From CALMEH01 sp964548225 (GTDB lineage: Bacteria > Acidobacteriota > Blastocatellia > Pyrinomonadales > Pyrinomonadaceae), in NCBI GenBank assembly GCA_964548225.1, contig CAZJQP010000008.1:24451-88450 (forward strand): a stretch of DNA of 64,000 nt, written 5' to 3'. A program made the position numbers and the translations under genes. The notes under the pieces are model-generated. The model was given only the letters and a program-made list of their open reading frames with translations. It had not been told where the DNA came from and ran no database searches. Shown piece after piece: positions 34,804-43,405 of this stretch (the first letter of the stretch is position 1; each line of letters starts with the position of its first letter).

Positions 34804-35355
34804 CTACTTATCGCTAATTTTTTCATAAAGCCAAGCTCTTGCCAACGTCCATTCGCGTTTGACGGTCGCGGGCGAGATTTTCAAAACTTCCGCCGTTTCC
34901 TCAATCGTTAAACCGCCGAAATAGCGGAGTTCGATAATTTTCGACTGCTTCGCGTCAAATTCTTCCAATTCCTGCAAAGCCGCGTCGAGTTCAATCAACT
35001 GCTCATTTCTCTCAGCCGAAATTTCCGCAATATCTTCCAAATAAACTTTTTCGCCACTGCCGCGTTTTTCCGCCGTGTGCCGCCGCGCATTGTCGAGCAA
35101 AATCCGCCGCATCGCGGTTGCCGACAGCGCGAAAAATTGGGCGCGGTTTTGAAAATTTACCGAATGCTGGTCAATCAATTTGAGATACGCTTCGTGAACG
35201 AGCGCAGTTGTTTGAAGCGTCAAGTCCTGCCGTTCGCTTTTCAGATAACTGTGCGCGAGTCGGCGTAATTCTCCATAAACCAGAGGCAAAAGTTCGTCTA
35301 AAACTTCCCGATTGCCGTTGGTGTAATCTTCAAGCAGTTTGGTTATTTCGCTCAT
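34804..35355 (-). CDS. ECF-type RNA polymerase sigma factor
   Basis: A 183-residue sigma factor of the type found beside TPR kinases (Sig-70_X6-like). Region 2 reads 'LPLVYGELRRLAHSYLKSE ... LVHEAYLKLI', and region 4 reads 'IIELRYFGGLTIEETAEVLKISPATVKREW'. Start chosen at ATG 35355; the upstream 12 codons extend into the promoter region. No anti-sigma gene is adjacent, so control by the downstream kinase is a likely but unproven alternative. TACAAT with TTGTTT 17 bp upstream (35372-35400) may be its own housekeeping promoter. Confidence 0.92.
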   Translation of the reverse strand: MSEITKLLEDYTNGNREVLDELLPLVYGELRRLAHSYLKSERQDLTLQTTALVHEAYLKLIDQHSVNFQNRAQFFALSATAMRRILLDNARRHTAEKRGSGEKVYLEDIAEISAERNEQLIELDAALQELEEFDAKQSKIIELRYFGGLTIEETAEVLKISPATVKREWTLARAWLYEKISDK

Positions 35356-35413
35356 TTGATTTATCAGCCACATTGTAACGCCAACGGGCAATTAAAACAA
35401 GAAAAATAAAAGT

Positions 35414-35451
35414 TTGAGCCGATTTCGATTTGCTTTGCGCGTATTGTGCAG
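35414..35451 (+). promoter_or_regulatory. Putative ECF-sigma promoter, copy B
   Basis: TTGAGCCGATT-N9-TTTGCGCGTATTGTGCAG, 58 bp before the ATG of the secreted protein gene at 35510. One base differs from copy C in the -10 part. Confidence 0.78.
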
Positions 35452-35509
35452 AAATAAATTTCGCCGATGGGTGAAATTATTTCAGATTAAATTTGAAGGA
35501 GAAATTATT

Positions 35510-35953
35510 ATGAAATTATTAAAAACTATGAGCGGGTTATTCTTTTTGATTACCCTGATTGCAATTAACAACGTATCGGCGCAATGGACAAATCCAACGC
35601 CGCTTCCGAGACCGTATCCAACGCCGCGATGCACTTCGTCCGTGAGCCAAATCTATTTTGTCGCTTCCGGTCAGTCGGTCAAAGAACTTCATCCCGGCAT
35701 TAACGACGGCAACGGCTACCAACTGAATATTTTGGGGACAAATGTTGATAAGTTTGAAGTTATCCAAGAAAAATATATGACTTATCTTTCGATAATTCCC
35801 AATTATACAAATAGCACGGCGGCAAAATGGTCGGTTATGTTTGCCTCCGGAATGGGACGCGAAATTTCCACTATCAGGATGCGAAGCAAATGCGGCACAG
35901 GCGAAATTATAACGTATCAACTGACCGAAAGCGTTATGCTTCTTGACCGATAA
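35510..35953 (+). CDS. Small secreted protein of unknown function
   Basis: A 147-residue protein with a signal peptide (residues 1-25, 'LLKTMSGLFFLITLIAINNVSAQ'). The mature part is Pro-rich at first ('WTNPTPLPRPYPTPRC'), then beta-rich, with two cysteines. Start chosen at ATG 35510 behind AAGGAGAAATT. It is driven by copy B of the shared ECF-like promoter and ends at its own hairpin terminator. No family recognised. Confidence 0.82.
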   Translation: MKLLKTMSGLFFLITLIAINNVSAQWTNPTPLPRPYPTPRCTSSVSQIYFVASGQSVKELHPGINDGNGYQLNILGTNVDKFEVIQEKYMTYLSIIPNYTNSTAAKWSVMFASGMGREISTIRMRSKCGTGEIITYQLTESVMLLDR

Positions 35954-35963
35954 AACTTTTCAA

Positions 35964-36006
35964 GCGCAAACGTCCGAGGAAATTTCTTCGGATGTTTGCG
36001 TCTTGT
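35964..36006 (+). terminator. Hairpin terminator after the small secreted protein
   Basis: Stem GCAAACGTCCGA / TCGGATGTTTGC (one mismatch) with a short T-rich tail. It may be leaky, letting transcription reach the next gene. Confidence 0.65.
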
Positions 36007-36024
36007 TAAAAAAGGAGAATTTAT

Positions 36025-36477
36025 ATGAGCTTAAAAACAATTACAGCCGAAGTCGGCGAAGGCGCGGCAAACATTCCGGCAGATGTGGCAACAGTGCAAT
36101 ATTTATTAAATTGCGTTCCCGTTTCGCACGGCGGACCAATCAAAGAATTGAAAATTGACGGTTTTGCCGGAGTCGTTACCATCGAAGCCATCAATCGTTT
36201 TCAAAAAATTCATTTCGGCAGGTCGGAAAGCCGTGTGCAATCCGGCGGCGAAACTTTTAATGCGTTGAAAAGTTATGACCCATTACCATTTTCCGCGCCG
36301 GTTATTACGCCGAATTTCAAGCCATCAACTTCGGAGAAAATGGATCCGTCAAAAATGAATAAATCCATTGAAGGCGGCGGAGTTAAATTAACACTTGACC
36401 CGCTCAAAGGTTCGATTTATGTCAAACGCACGTTCAAAGGCAATATTGTCGGCGGAGTTAAAAATGACAGCATTTAA
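36025..36477 (+). CDS. Peptidoglycan-binding-like protein
   Basis: A 150-residue protein whose first 70 residues ('IPADVATVQYLLNCVPVSHGGP ... IDGFAGVVTIEAINRFQKIHFG') match the three-helix peptidoglycan-binding-1 pattern. No signal peptide is visible, so export is uncertain; the fold also occurs in secreted effectors and phage-like proteins. The C-terminal half is not recognised. AAAAAAGGAG gives a strong ribosome binding site. It overlaps the following SET-domain gene by 14 bp. Confidence 0.75.
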   Translation: MSLKTITAEVGEGAANIPADVATVQYLLNCVPVSHGGPIKELKIDGFAGVVTIEAINRFQKIHFGRSESRVQSGGETFNALKSYDPLPFSAPVITPNFKPSTSEKMDPSKMNKSIEGGGVKLTLDPLKGSIYVKRTFKGNIVGGVKNDSI

Positions 36478-36973
36478 ACATCAAACCGAATTAACGGCAT
36501 TTGTCCGCGAAGTCGTTCTGCCCGGAAGTTCTGAAGTTCAGCCGAAAATTGATGCGCGTTTTTGCCGTTTCGCTTTGCAATCGAAAGTTTCGCCGATTCA
36601 TCGTTTCGGAATTTTCGCGGCGGAAAATATTCCGGCGCGGTGCAGAGTGATTGAATATACGGGGCAAAAAATTGATGCGTTTGAAGTCCGGCGCAGACGT
36701 TTTCGAGAGCATTTGTATATTTTCCAAATCAATCAAACAAGCGCGATTGACGGCGCAATCGGCGGAAGCGGCGCGGAATTTATCAATCACAGTTGCCAGC
36801 CGAATCTGATGACGCGAATTGTTAAAGGACGAATATTTTTTGTCAGCAAACGGCGGATTTTGGTGGGCGAGGAATTAACGCTCGATTACCAAATCGTTAC
36901 CAACGGCGAAGATTTGCCCTGTTCGTGTGGCGCAAAAGATTGTCGCGGAAGCATCAATCAGAATGATTTGTAA
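36464..36973 (+). CDS. SET-domain protein lysine methyltransferase-like
   Basis: A 169-residue protein with a compact SET domain: 'HRFGIFAAENIPARCRVIEYTG' at the start, the AdoMet/pseudoknot motif 'FINHSCQPNLMTRIV', 'EELTLDYQIV', and a cysteine post-SET motif 'CSCGAKDCRG' that normally binds zinc with a further Cys. SET enzymes methylate lysines of histones and other proteins; bacterial copies are rare and some are secreted effectors. Start chosen at ATG 36464 after GGCGGAG. Translationally coupled to the peptidoglycan-binding-like gene. Confidence 0.9.
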   Translation: MTAFKHQTELTAFVREVVLPGSSEVQPKIDARFCRFALQSKVSPIHRFGIFAAENIPARCRVIEYTGQKIDAFEVRRRRFREHLYIFQINQTSAIDGAIGGSGAEFINHSCQPNLMTRIVKGRIFFVSKRRILVGEELTLDYQIVTNGEDLPCSCGAKDCRGSINQNDL

Positions 36974-36988
36974 GTTTAATGATTTTTT

Positions 36989-37026
36989 TTGAGCCGATTA
37001 GTCTTTCATTTGCGCGTAATGTGCAG
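36989..37026 (+). promoter_or_regulatory. Putative ECF-sigma promoter, copy C
   Basis: TTGAGCCGATT-N9-TTTGCGCGTAATGTGCAG, 25 bp before the ATG of the FG-GAP protein gene at 37052 and just behind the SET gene stop. Confidence 0.78.
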
Positions 37027-37051
37027 AGAGAGTTTTGAGAAGGAGAATTAT

Positions 37052-39184
37052 ATGAAAATGAATATTTTAGGCTTTTATAAAAAATTACAATTAAATCGGT
37101 TTCAAGTCAGATTTATTTTACGCAGTTTGGTTTTGCTGGCGTGTTTGGCATTAGCTCTGCCGACATTTGCGGCTTGGACGCAACAGCAAAAAATCACTTC
37201 GACACCGCGCGGTGTCGGAGCGCAATTCGGTAATGCGACGGCGATTAGCGGAAATACGATGGTTGTCGGCGCGAGATTTGACGGCACAACTGCTTCGCAA
37301 GCGGGCGCGGCATATGTTTTTGTTTTGAATAACGGAACTTGGACGCAACAAGCGGTTTTGTTGGCAAATGACGGCACGGCTTTAGACAAATTCGGCTATT
37401 CGGTGGCGATTGATGGAAATACGATTGTCGTCGGCGCATATCAAGACGACACGGGGTTTGCCGACGGCGGTTCGGCTTATGTTTTTGTCCGAAGCGGCAC
37501 GACTTGGACGTTTCAGCAAAAATTGACTCCGGCTTTGCAAGCGGCGAGTGACGAATTTGGCAACTCTGTCGGCATCACGGGCGACTCAATCATCGTCGGA
37601 GCGCATTTTTCAGATTTGCCGTCCAACTCCGACGCGGGCGCGGCTTACGTTTTCCAGCGAAGCGGCACGACTTGGACGGAAATACAAAAACTCACGCCAT
37701 CGTCGGGAACAGGCGCACCGCTAGGCGGCAACAATTTCGGCGAATCGGTGGCGATGAGTAATGGAAAAGCCGTTATCGGTGCGTCGGGCGACAACACCCC
37801 AAACACCGCCGCCGGAGCGGTTTATGTTTTTTCCCAAGGCGGCGGTGGTTTTTACGGTGTCGAACAAAAACTGACCATTCTAAACGGCTCAAACGGCGAC
37901 CGCTTCGGCTCGTCCGTCGCCATCGAAGGCAGTGCGCTCGTCGGCGGTGCGCGTGAATATTCGCCCGTCGTCGGACAGATAGCTTACGGCGCGGCTTACG
38001 TTTATGAATTCAACGGTTCGACGTGGATTTCACAAGGCAGACTGACCGCTTCGGACGGCACATCATTTGACCGCTTCGGCTGGTCGGTTGCCGTCAGCAA
38101 CAATGTTATTGCAGTTGGCGCACGCGAAGACGACACGACGGTTGGCGCAGATGCGGGTTCGGCTTACATCTTTTCAAGAGTCGGAAATGGTTGGTCTGAA
38201 ACACAAAAACTTGCGCCAACCGATACTTTCAACGGTGATCGCTTTGGCTCAGGCGTGGCTTTGAGCAACAGAAATTTAGTCATCGGTGCGGCGGAAAAAC
38301 AATTAACTGCGCCAAATGGTCAGGGCGCGGCGTATTATTTCACCTTGCCACCGCCGAAAGTTAAATTCGATTTCGACGGCGACGGCAAAGCCGATATTTC
38401 GATTTTCCGCCCGCTTAACGGTCAATGGTGGTATCAGAGAAGTTTGAATAATTCGGTCAACGCCCTGCAATTCGGCACTTCAACCGACAAACCTGTTCCC
38501 GCCGATTACGACGGCGACGGCAAAACCGATATTGCCATCTTTCGACCTTCAACGGGCGATTGGTTTATTCTGAGAAGCTCGAATTTATCTTTTTACGCAG
38601 TTCCCTTCGGCACATCAACCGACAAATCTGCGCCTGGCGATTTTGACGGCGATAGTTTTGCAGACATTGCGGTTTTTCGCGCTTCGGAAGGCACTTGGTA
38701 TATCAATAAATCATCGGGCGGAATTCAAATCTCGCAATGGGGCGGCGCGGGCGATGTTCCGGTAAATTCGGATTACGACGGCGATGGCAAATCAGACCTT
38801 GCCATTTTTCGCCCGTCAAACGGTTCTTGGTGGCTCAATCGTTCAACCGCAGGCATTTTTGTAACAACCTTCGGAGTCAGCACGGACAAAATAGTCGCGG
38901 CAGATTACACCGGCGACGGCAAGACTGATGTTGCCGTCTGGCGACCGGGCAACGGAAGTTGGTATGTTCTCAGAAGCGAAGATTCGAGTTTCTACGCCGT
39001 GCCATTCGGAGCAAACGGCGATATTCCCGTTGCGGCAGATTACGACGGCGACGGCAAAGCCGACATCGGAGTTTTCCGTCCCGACGGCGCAAATTGGTTT
39101 ATCCAACGCTCAACCGCCGGAATTTTAATTCAACAATTCGGCGCAAACGGCGATTTACCGACTGCCGCCTCGTTTATTCCGTAA
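37052..39184 (+). CDS. Secreted FG-GAP / VCBS repeat protein
   Basis: A 710-residue exported protein. The signal peptide is long (residues 1-40, ending near 'LPTFAA'). The N-terminal half has about seven FG-GAP repeats of the 'FGxSVAIxGNTIVVGAxxDD...GAAYVF' kind. The C-terminal 270 residues are VCBS units with DxDGDG calcium loops and 'FRPSTGDW' words. Likely a surface beta-propeller. Start chosen at ATG 37052 behind AAGGAGAATTAT, with copy C of the ECF-like promoter upstream. The leader resembles that of the 35510 gene. Confidence 0.9.
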   Translation: MKMNILGFYKKLQLNRFQVRFILRSLVLLACLALALPTFAAWTQQQKITSTPRGVGAQFGNATAISGNTMVVGARFDGTTASQAGAAYVFVLNNGTWTQQAVLLANDGTALDKFGYSVAIDGNTIVVGAYQDDTGFADGGSAYVFVRSGTTWTFQQKLTPALQAASDEFGNSVGITGDSIIVGAHFSDLPSNSDAGAAYVFQRSGTTWTEIQKLTPSSGTGAPLGGNNFGESVAMSNGKAVIGASGDNTPNTAAGAVYVFSQGGGGFYGVEQKLTILNGSNGDRFGSSVAIEGSALVGGAREYSPVVGQIAYGAAYVYEFNGSTWISQGRLTASDGTSFDRFGWSVAVSNNVIAVGAREDDTTVGADAGSAYIFSRVGNGWSETQKLAPTDTFNGDRFGSGVALSNRNLVIGAAEKQLTAPNGQGAAYYFTLPPPKVKFDFDGDGKADISIFRPLNGQWWYQRSLNNSVNALQFGTSTDKPVPADYDGDGKTDIAIFRPSTGDWFILRSSNLSFYAVPFGTSTDKSAPGDFDGDSFADIAVFRASEGTWYINKSSGGIQISQWGGAGDVPVNSDYDGDGKSDLAIFRPSNGSWWLNRSTAGIFVTTFGVSTDKIVAADYTGDGKTDVAVWRPGNGSWYVLRSEDSSFYAVPFGANGDIPVAADYDGDGKADIGVFRPDGANWFIQRSTAGILIQQFGANGDLPTAASFIP

Positions 39185-39187
39185 ATT

Positions 39188-39272
39188 GTTCAGAGTTACG
39201 CCTTCAAACGTGAAGAAATCGCCCGCGAAGTGCGCGATTTCACGGCTAAAGCCTTAACTCTGAACTAACTCT
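39188..39272. repeat. Nested hairpin after the FG-GAP gene
   Basis: Outer stem TTCAGAGTTA / TAACTCTGAA and inner stem CGTGAAGAAATCGC / GCGATTTCACG around a loop CCGCGAAGT. No T-run, so not a standard terminator. It could protect the transcript end. Confidence 0.75.
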
Positions 39273-39380
39273 GAATTTTTCGCTTGTGATTTTGGCATTG
39301 GCTATGTAAAATTGAAATTAAAGTAAAGATTCTCAAATAAAGAATCTGAATTTTTGAAAATAGGAGAAATTATAAAAGAA

Positions 39381-39737
39381 ATGTCAGCAGTTGCAGCACC
39401 GACGGTTGAAATGATTGTAACCGATTCGGCAATTAAAGAAATTAAAGGATTTTTGGCGGGCGAAGACGATTTACCGGAAACCGCAGGCTTGCGCGTCCGC
39501 GTCGTGCCGGGCGGATGTTCAGGTTTTCAATATAGTTTGAACATCGAGGAAGAATCGCGCAACGGTGATTTTGTGATGGATAAAGACGGCGTGAAACTTT
39601 TTGTTGATATGTTTTCGGCGCAATATCTGAACGGCATCACAATTGATTACACATCGAATATGATGGGTTCGGGTTTTACGTTTGAAAATCCCAATGCAAC
39701 CGGCGGTTGCGGTTGCGGAACTTCATTTTCAGCTTAG
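39381..39737 (+). CDS. A-type iron-sulfur carrier (IscA/ErpA/HesB family)
   Basis: A 118-residue protein of the family's size with the three conserved cysteines: one in 'VPGGCSGFQYSL' and two in the C-terminal 'GGCGCGTSF'. It passes Fe-S clusters from a scaffold to target enzymes. ATG 39381 is used although the GGAG at 39363 is a little far; a TTG at 39354 is possible and would add nine residues. Monocistronic with a strong terminator. Confidence 0.95.
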   Translation: MSAVAAPTVEMIVTDSAIKEIKGFLAGEDDLPETAGLRVRVVPGGCSGFQYSLNIEEESRNGDFVMDKDGVKLFVDMFSAQYLNGITIDYTSNMMGSGFTFENPNATGGCGCGTSFSA

Positions 39738-39752
39738 GTTTACTTTAAATTC

Positions 39753-39796
39753 AAAAATCTTCGGCAAATTCACGGATTTGCCGAAGATTTTTTTTT
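39753..39796 (+). terminator. Intrinsic terminator of the Fe-S carrier gene
   Basis: Stem AATCTTCGGCAAAT / ATTTGCCGAAGATT, loop TCACGG, followed by eight T. Confidence 0.95.
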
Positions 39797-39852
39797 ATAC
39801 TTCATAAAAAATTGTTTTTGCGATAAATTTAGGTGTCCGAATAATTTTAAGT

Positions 39853-40785
39853 ATGCTGAAAAAATTACGCGCTGAACTCAGAAAAATTTCGCTTCTGCAT
39901 AATTTGTATATGCGCCTCAAACGCGCCGCGACAGGCGAATTGCTGGGGATGACAACACGCGCCGAACAAGAATATTTTCTGCATTACGGCAAAAATCTAT
40001 ACAGTGGACAGGGCGAAATTGTTGATCTCGGTTGTTGGATGGGTTCGACGACGATTCCGCTCGTCAAAGGGCTTCTCCAGAATACAATTTTTGCCGAATC
40101 TTCAAGAAAAATTTACGCTTACGACACTTTTATATGGTTTGACGTGATGCGGGAATCGGTTGCCGGAACGAATTTGGTCGGGAAATATAAAGATGGCGAC
40201 AGTTTTTTGGACGAATACAAACGCCGCACTTCAAAATATGCGGCAAGCATCGAAATCCGCGCCGGAGACTTAAAGGAAATCGGCTGGAACGGAAACAAGA
40301 TCGAATTCTTACTGGTTGACGCGATGAAAAACTGGGAGCTTACGAGCGCAATTTTGAAGGATTTTTACACACAACTGATTCCCGGAAAAAGTTTGGTTTT
40401 ACAGCAGGATTTTTCACATTATTTTACGCCATGGATTCATCTGGTTCATTGGCATCTGCGCGAATATTTCGAGTTTGCCGAAGACATTCCGAAATCTTCA
40501 AGCGTCGTTTTTCGTCTCCAAAAACAAGTTCCGTCTGACCTTTTAAGGCAAGATTATTCGTTTGAAAATTTCACCGACGCAGAATTGGAAGCGGCGATAA
40601 ATTATTCGCTTAGTTTCGTCGGCGAAGACAAAAAAGCCAATATCCGCGCCGCCGAAGTGATGAGCTACATTCACCAAAAAAGATTTGACGAAGCCGAAAC
40701 GAAATTAAATGAACTCCTAACAAAAGGCATTACGCTTGAAAATGATTTGCTTGTTGTTCAGGATTTGATTCGGAAAAATAAATAA
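39853..40785 (+). CDS. SAM-dependent methyltransferase-like protein
   Basis: A 310-residue protein with a class I methyltransferase pattern: 'GEIVDLGCWMGSTTIPLVKGLL' (motif I, SAM-binding glycines) and 'IYAYDTFIWFD' (acidic residue after strand 2), and later 'IEFLLVDAMKNW'. The style resembles TylF/macrocin O-methyltransferases. The C-terminal 60 residues may be a TPR-like helical segment. It lies before two glycosyltransferases, so methylation of a glycan is possible, but this is inferred from position. Confidence 0.8.
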   Translation: MLKKLRAELRKISLLHNLYMRLKRAATGELLGMTTRAEQEYFLHYGKNLYSGQGEIVDLGCWMGSTTIPLVKGLLQNTIFAESSRKIYAYDTFIWFDVMRESVAGTNLVGKYKDGDSFLDEYKRRTSKYAASIEIRAGDLKEIGWNGNKIEFLLVDAMKNWELTSAILKDFYTQLIPGKSLVLQQDFSHYFTPWIHLVHWHLREYFEFAEDIPKSSSVVFRLQKQVPSDLLRQDYSFENFTDAELEAAINYSLSFVGEDKKANIRAAEVMSYIHQKRFDEAETKLNELLTKGITLENDLLVVQDLIRKNK

Positions 40786-40795
40786 AATTTTAGAA

Positions 40796-41758
40796 TTAAA
40801 TATTTCCTAATTTACCGTATTTTTCTTTGGCGTGCTTTCTTTTGCGGCGCAGATTCCAATTAAAAAGCGGCGGCGGCACGCTCAGGCGAAAAAGTGTTTT
40901 GCCGATGTGCGAAAGAGATTTTGCGCCTTTCAAATTTTCGTAAAAAAGCCGCAGACCTTCGCGGCGGCGACCGTGTCTGACGTAGCTTAAAACCGCGTCA
41001 AATTTGAGTTCTCTCTGAATTTTATCAAGTTCTTTGCGACTCAAATCCAGTTTTTCCGCCGCACGATTCTGCGCTCTTATCCATTCGCGCAACATCAACG
41101 GAAAATCACCCGAAACATTCCAACCGTGCTGTCGCCACGCGGATAAAATTTCTTCATCAAATGCAAATTCGCCGTCCGCCGCGAGTTTTAGATAAAGCTC
41201 ATAATCTTCAAGGATCGAATCTTCGTTCCACCCGTATTTTTCGAGTGCGGCACGGCGGTAAATAACGCTCGAACTTGCAAAAATCTGCCCACGAAGTAGA
41301 AATGGAAGCATATTTCCGCCAGTAAATTGTGTCCAAGCATCTGTTCGGTCAATGATAAAATCTTCTTCGTCTATTAAAAAAGCGTGTCCGCAAACCAGCA
41401 CTGCGGCGGCGTTTTCCGCCAGCATCTTGCTTCTTTTTTCCAAAAAGCACGGTAGCCAAACATCATCCGAACCGAGATATGCGAAAAGCGCACCCGACGC
41501 ACTTGCCAAACCTTCGTTGAGAGTCGCCGAAAGTCCGCGATTTTCACGCACAATAAGTTCACATTCAAACCGGCAGTTCTTTAATATTTTTTCGATAACT
41601 CGCGGCGAATCGTCCTTTGAACCGTCGTCTATCACGAGCAGTTTTTTCGGTTTCAAGGTTTGATTAATAATCGAATTCAAACATTTTTCGATAAATGGCG
41701 CGTGATTGTATGACGGCACAAAGGCAAAAACTTCATTTTTCGAGATTTCATTATTCAT
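40796..41758 (-). CDS. Family 2 glycosyltransferase
   Basis: A 320-residue GT-A fold enzyme. 'FAFVPSYNHAPFIEKCLNSIINQT' and 'LVIDDGSKDDSPRVIEKIL' lie at the nucleotide-sugar site, and 'ALFAYLGSDDVWLP' carries the DxD-like metal site. It transfers a sugar from a nucleotide donor to a glycan or lipid acceptor in the cytoplasm. Start at ATG 41758 rather than four codons earlier. It is divergent from the next glycosyltransferase with a 68-bp gap. Confidence 0.92.
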   Translation of the reverse strand: MNNEISKNEVFAFVPSYNHAPFIEKCLNSIINQTLKPKKLLVIDDGSKDDSPRVIEKILKNCRFECELIVRENRGLSATLNEGLASASGALFAYLGSDDVWLPCFLEKRSKMLAENAAAVLVCGHAFLIDEEDFIIDRTDAWTQFTGGNMLPFLLRGQIFASSSVIYRRAALEKYGWNEDSILEDYELYLKLAADGEFAFDEEILSAWRQHGWNVSGDFPLMLREWIRAQNRAAEKLDLSRKELDKIQRELKFDAVLSYVRHGRRREGLRLFYENLKGAKSLSHIGKTLFRLSVPPPLFNWNLRRKRKHAKEKYGKLGNI

Positions 41759-41826
41759 CGGAAAAATCAATAGAAAATGAAAACATATTTGCCCGCGAAA
41801 GTCATTTGTCGTTTAATAAATTTCAG

Positions 41827-42939
41827 ATGAAGATTCTGCATTTTCTCGACACAGTCAACCGCGGCGGCGCGGAAACGCTTGTTCTCGATGTTTGCCGCAA
41901 CGCCAAAAAGAGCGGGATTGAAATCGTTTTCGCAAATGCCGGGGGCGGCGCATTAGAAACGGATTTTCGCCGTCTGAACATCAAAAATTTTCGCCTCAAA
42001 CGCCGTTTGCCGTTCGATCCGCTGTTGGTTTTCGCGTTACGCAAAATCATCAAAAGCGAAAAAATAAACATCATTCATACGCATCAAGCGGTTGAGGCAA
42101 TGCACGCGCTCGCCGCCGCTTTCGGCACGAAAACAAAGGTTGTGTTGACGCATCACGGCATTGTTCCCGACAAAAAAAATCTGCTGGCGACGAAATTTTT
42201 GATACCTCGCGTCGCTCACAACATTTTGGTCGGGCGCGAGTCAAAAAAGGTTTATGAACGCGAACACGGGTTTCGTTTTCCACAGGCAACAAGCGTCATC
42301 TACAATGGCGTTGACGCGCAGAGATTAAAACCTTCCGGCAAGGAATTTCGCACCGAATTAAATTTAGAAAAAGACGGTTTGCTAATCGGAATGATCGGTC
42401 ATTTTTATGCCGAACCGCGCAAAGACCAATTGACGCTGTGCCGCGCAATGCCGAAAATTCTGGCAGAGATGCCGAATGTCCAATGCGTTTTTATCGGAAA
42501 AACAATGACGAACGCGGAAGAAAAATTCAACGAATGTTTGAATTTTTGTCGTGAAAACGGAATTGCGGATAAAGTGCATTTTCTTGGCGGACGCAACGAT
42601 ATTCCTGACATTCTCGCGGCGATGAACGTTTTCGTTTGTTCGTCGCTTGCAGAAGGTTTGCCGATTGCAGTCAACGAAGCAATGCTCGCCGGTGTTCCGA
42701 CCGTTGTTTCCGACATTCCGCCACTGCTCGAAGCTTCAAACAATGGGGAATTTTCAGAGGTTTTTCGGGTTCAAAACGCCGACGAACTGAGCGAAAAAAC
42801 TTTGAATCTATTAAAAAACGTCAACTCGTGTCAAGATTTGGCAAACCGTGCGCTGAAATTCGCCCGTGATAATTTCAGTATCGAAGCGCATCTGGAAAAT
42901 CTCAAAAAACTTTACATTGAAATTTTAGAAGACAACTAG
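41827..42939 (+). CDS. Family 4 glycosyltransferase
   Basis: A 370-residue GT-B enzyme: 'KILHFLDTVNRGGAETLVLDVC' at the N-terminus, 'IIHTHQAVEAMHAL', 'TSVIYNGVDAQRLKP', 'LIGMIGHFYAEPRKDQLTL' and the donor-binding 'FVCSSLAEGLPIAVNEAMLAGVPTV' with the conserved E-x7-E. Retaining sugar transferase of cell-surface glycan assembly. Start at ATG 41827, since an upstream frame would overlap the divergent gene's promoter. Confidence 0.93.
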   Translation: MKILHFLDTVNRGGAETLVLDVCRNAKKSGIEIVFANAGGGALETDFRRLNIKNFRLKRRLPFDPLLVFALRKIIKSEKINIIHTHQAVEAMHALAAAFGTKTKVVLTHHGIVPDKKNLLATKFLIPRVAHNILVGRESKKVYEREHGFRFPQATSVIYNGVDAQRLKPSGKEFRTELNLEKDGLLIGMIGHFYAEPRKDQLTLCRAMPKILAEMPNVQCVFIGKTMTNAEEKFNECLNFCRENGIADKVHFLGGRNDIPDILAAMNVFVCSSLAEGLPIAVNEAMLAGVPTVVSDIPPLLEASNNGEFSEVFRVQNADELSEKTLNLLKNVNSCQDLANRALKFARDNFSIEAHLENLKKLYIEILEDN

Positions 42940-43405
42940 AAAAATCACTCAACATTTATTTTTTTTTACAAAATTAGCGGAAACCTCCGAACATTAAAAC
43001 TGTAACTAAATATTCAAAGGACAACTGAAGGAACGTGGAAGGCGGAGAAAAAGGGGACGGGGATTTTTCGAGATAATATGTCGAAAAATCCTCTGCCGAC
43101 AGGACGGGTTCATTTTTTTTTCAGATTCCAAATTGTTGAAAACACAGGAAAAATCGGCACTCTGCACAACAAAAGCGATTTTTGCGTTTGCAAATATTGC
43201 CGCGATACGCCAGACTTTTAATAGTTCAGCTAAAACACACAATAACAATAAATTAAAAATTTTGGGACTTTTTACTGTTTCCGTGAAAAAAAATCGGAAC
43301 GAATATCGTTTTAGTTGTATCTTATAAATAGATAGCGAATCCGGCTGTCTGCCCCGATAAAAGCCCCAATATAGAAATAATATAAATTTTAGGAGTATCT
43401 AATTG
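42940..43405. other. Non-coding region upstream of NlpC/P60 gene
   Basis: About 465 bp without a supported gene. It contains an exact 11-bp stem GGATTTTTCGA / TCGAAAAATCC at about 43059-43090 with G-rich sequence before it, and a GC-rich tract near 43337-43370 just ahead of the next gene. It may hold a structured leader RNA or promoter elements. I could not match a known riboswitch. Confidence 0.5.

Noticed and set aside
43337..43370. c-di-AMP (ydaO/yuaA) riboswitch before NlpC/P60
   Set aside because: A few bases such as GCGAATCCG recall the class, but the other conserved parts could not be placed. Kept only as an unexplained leader.
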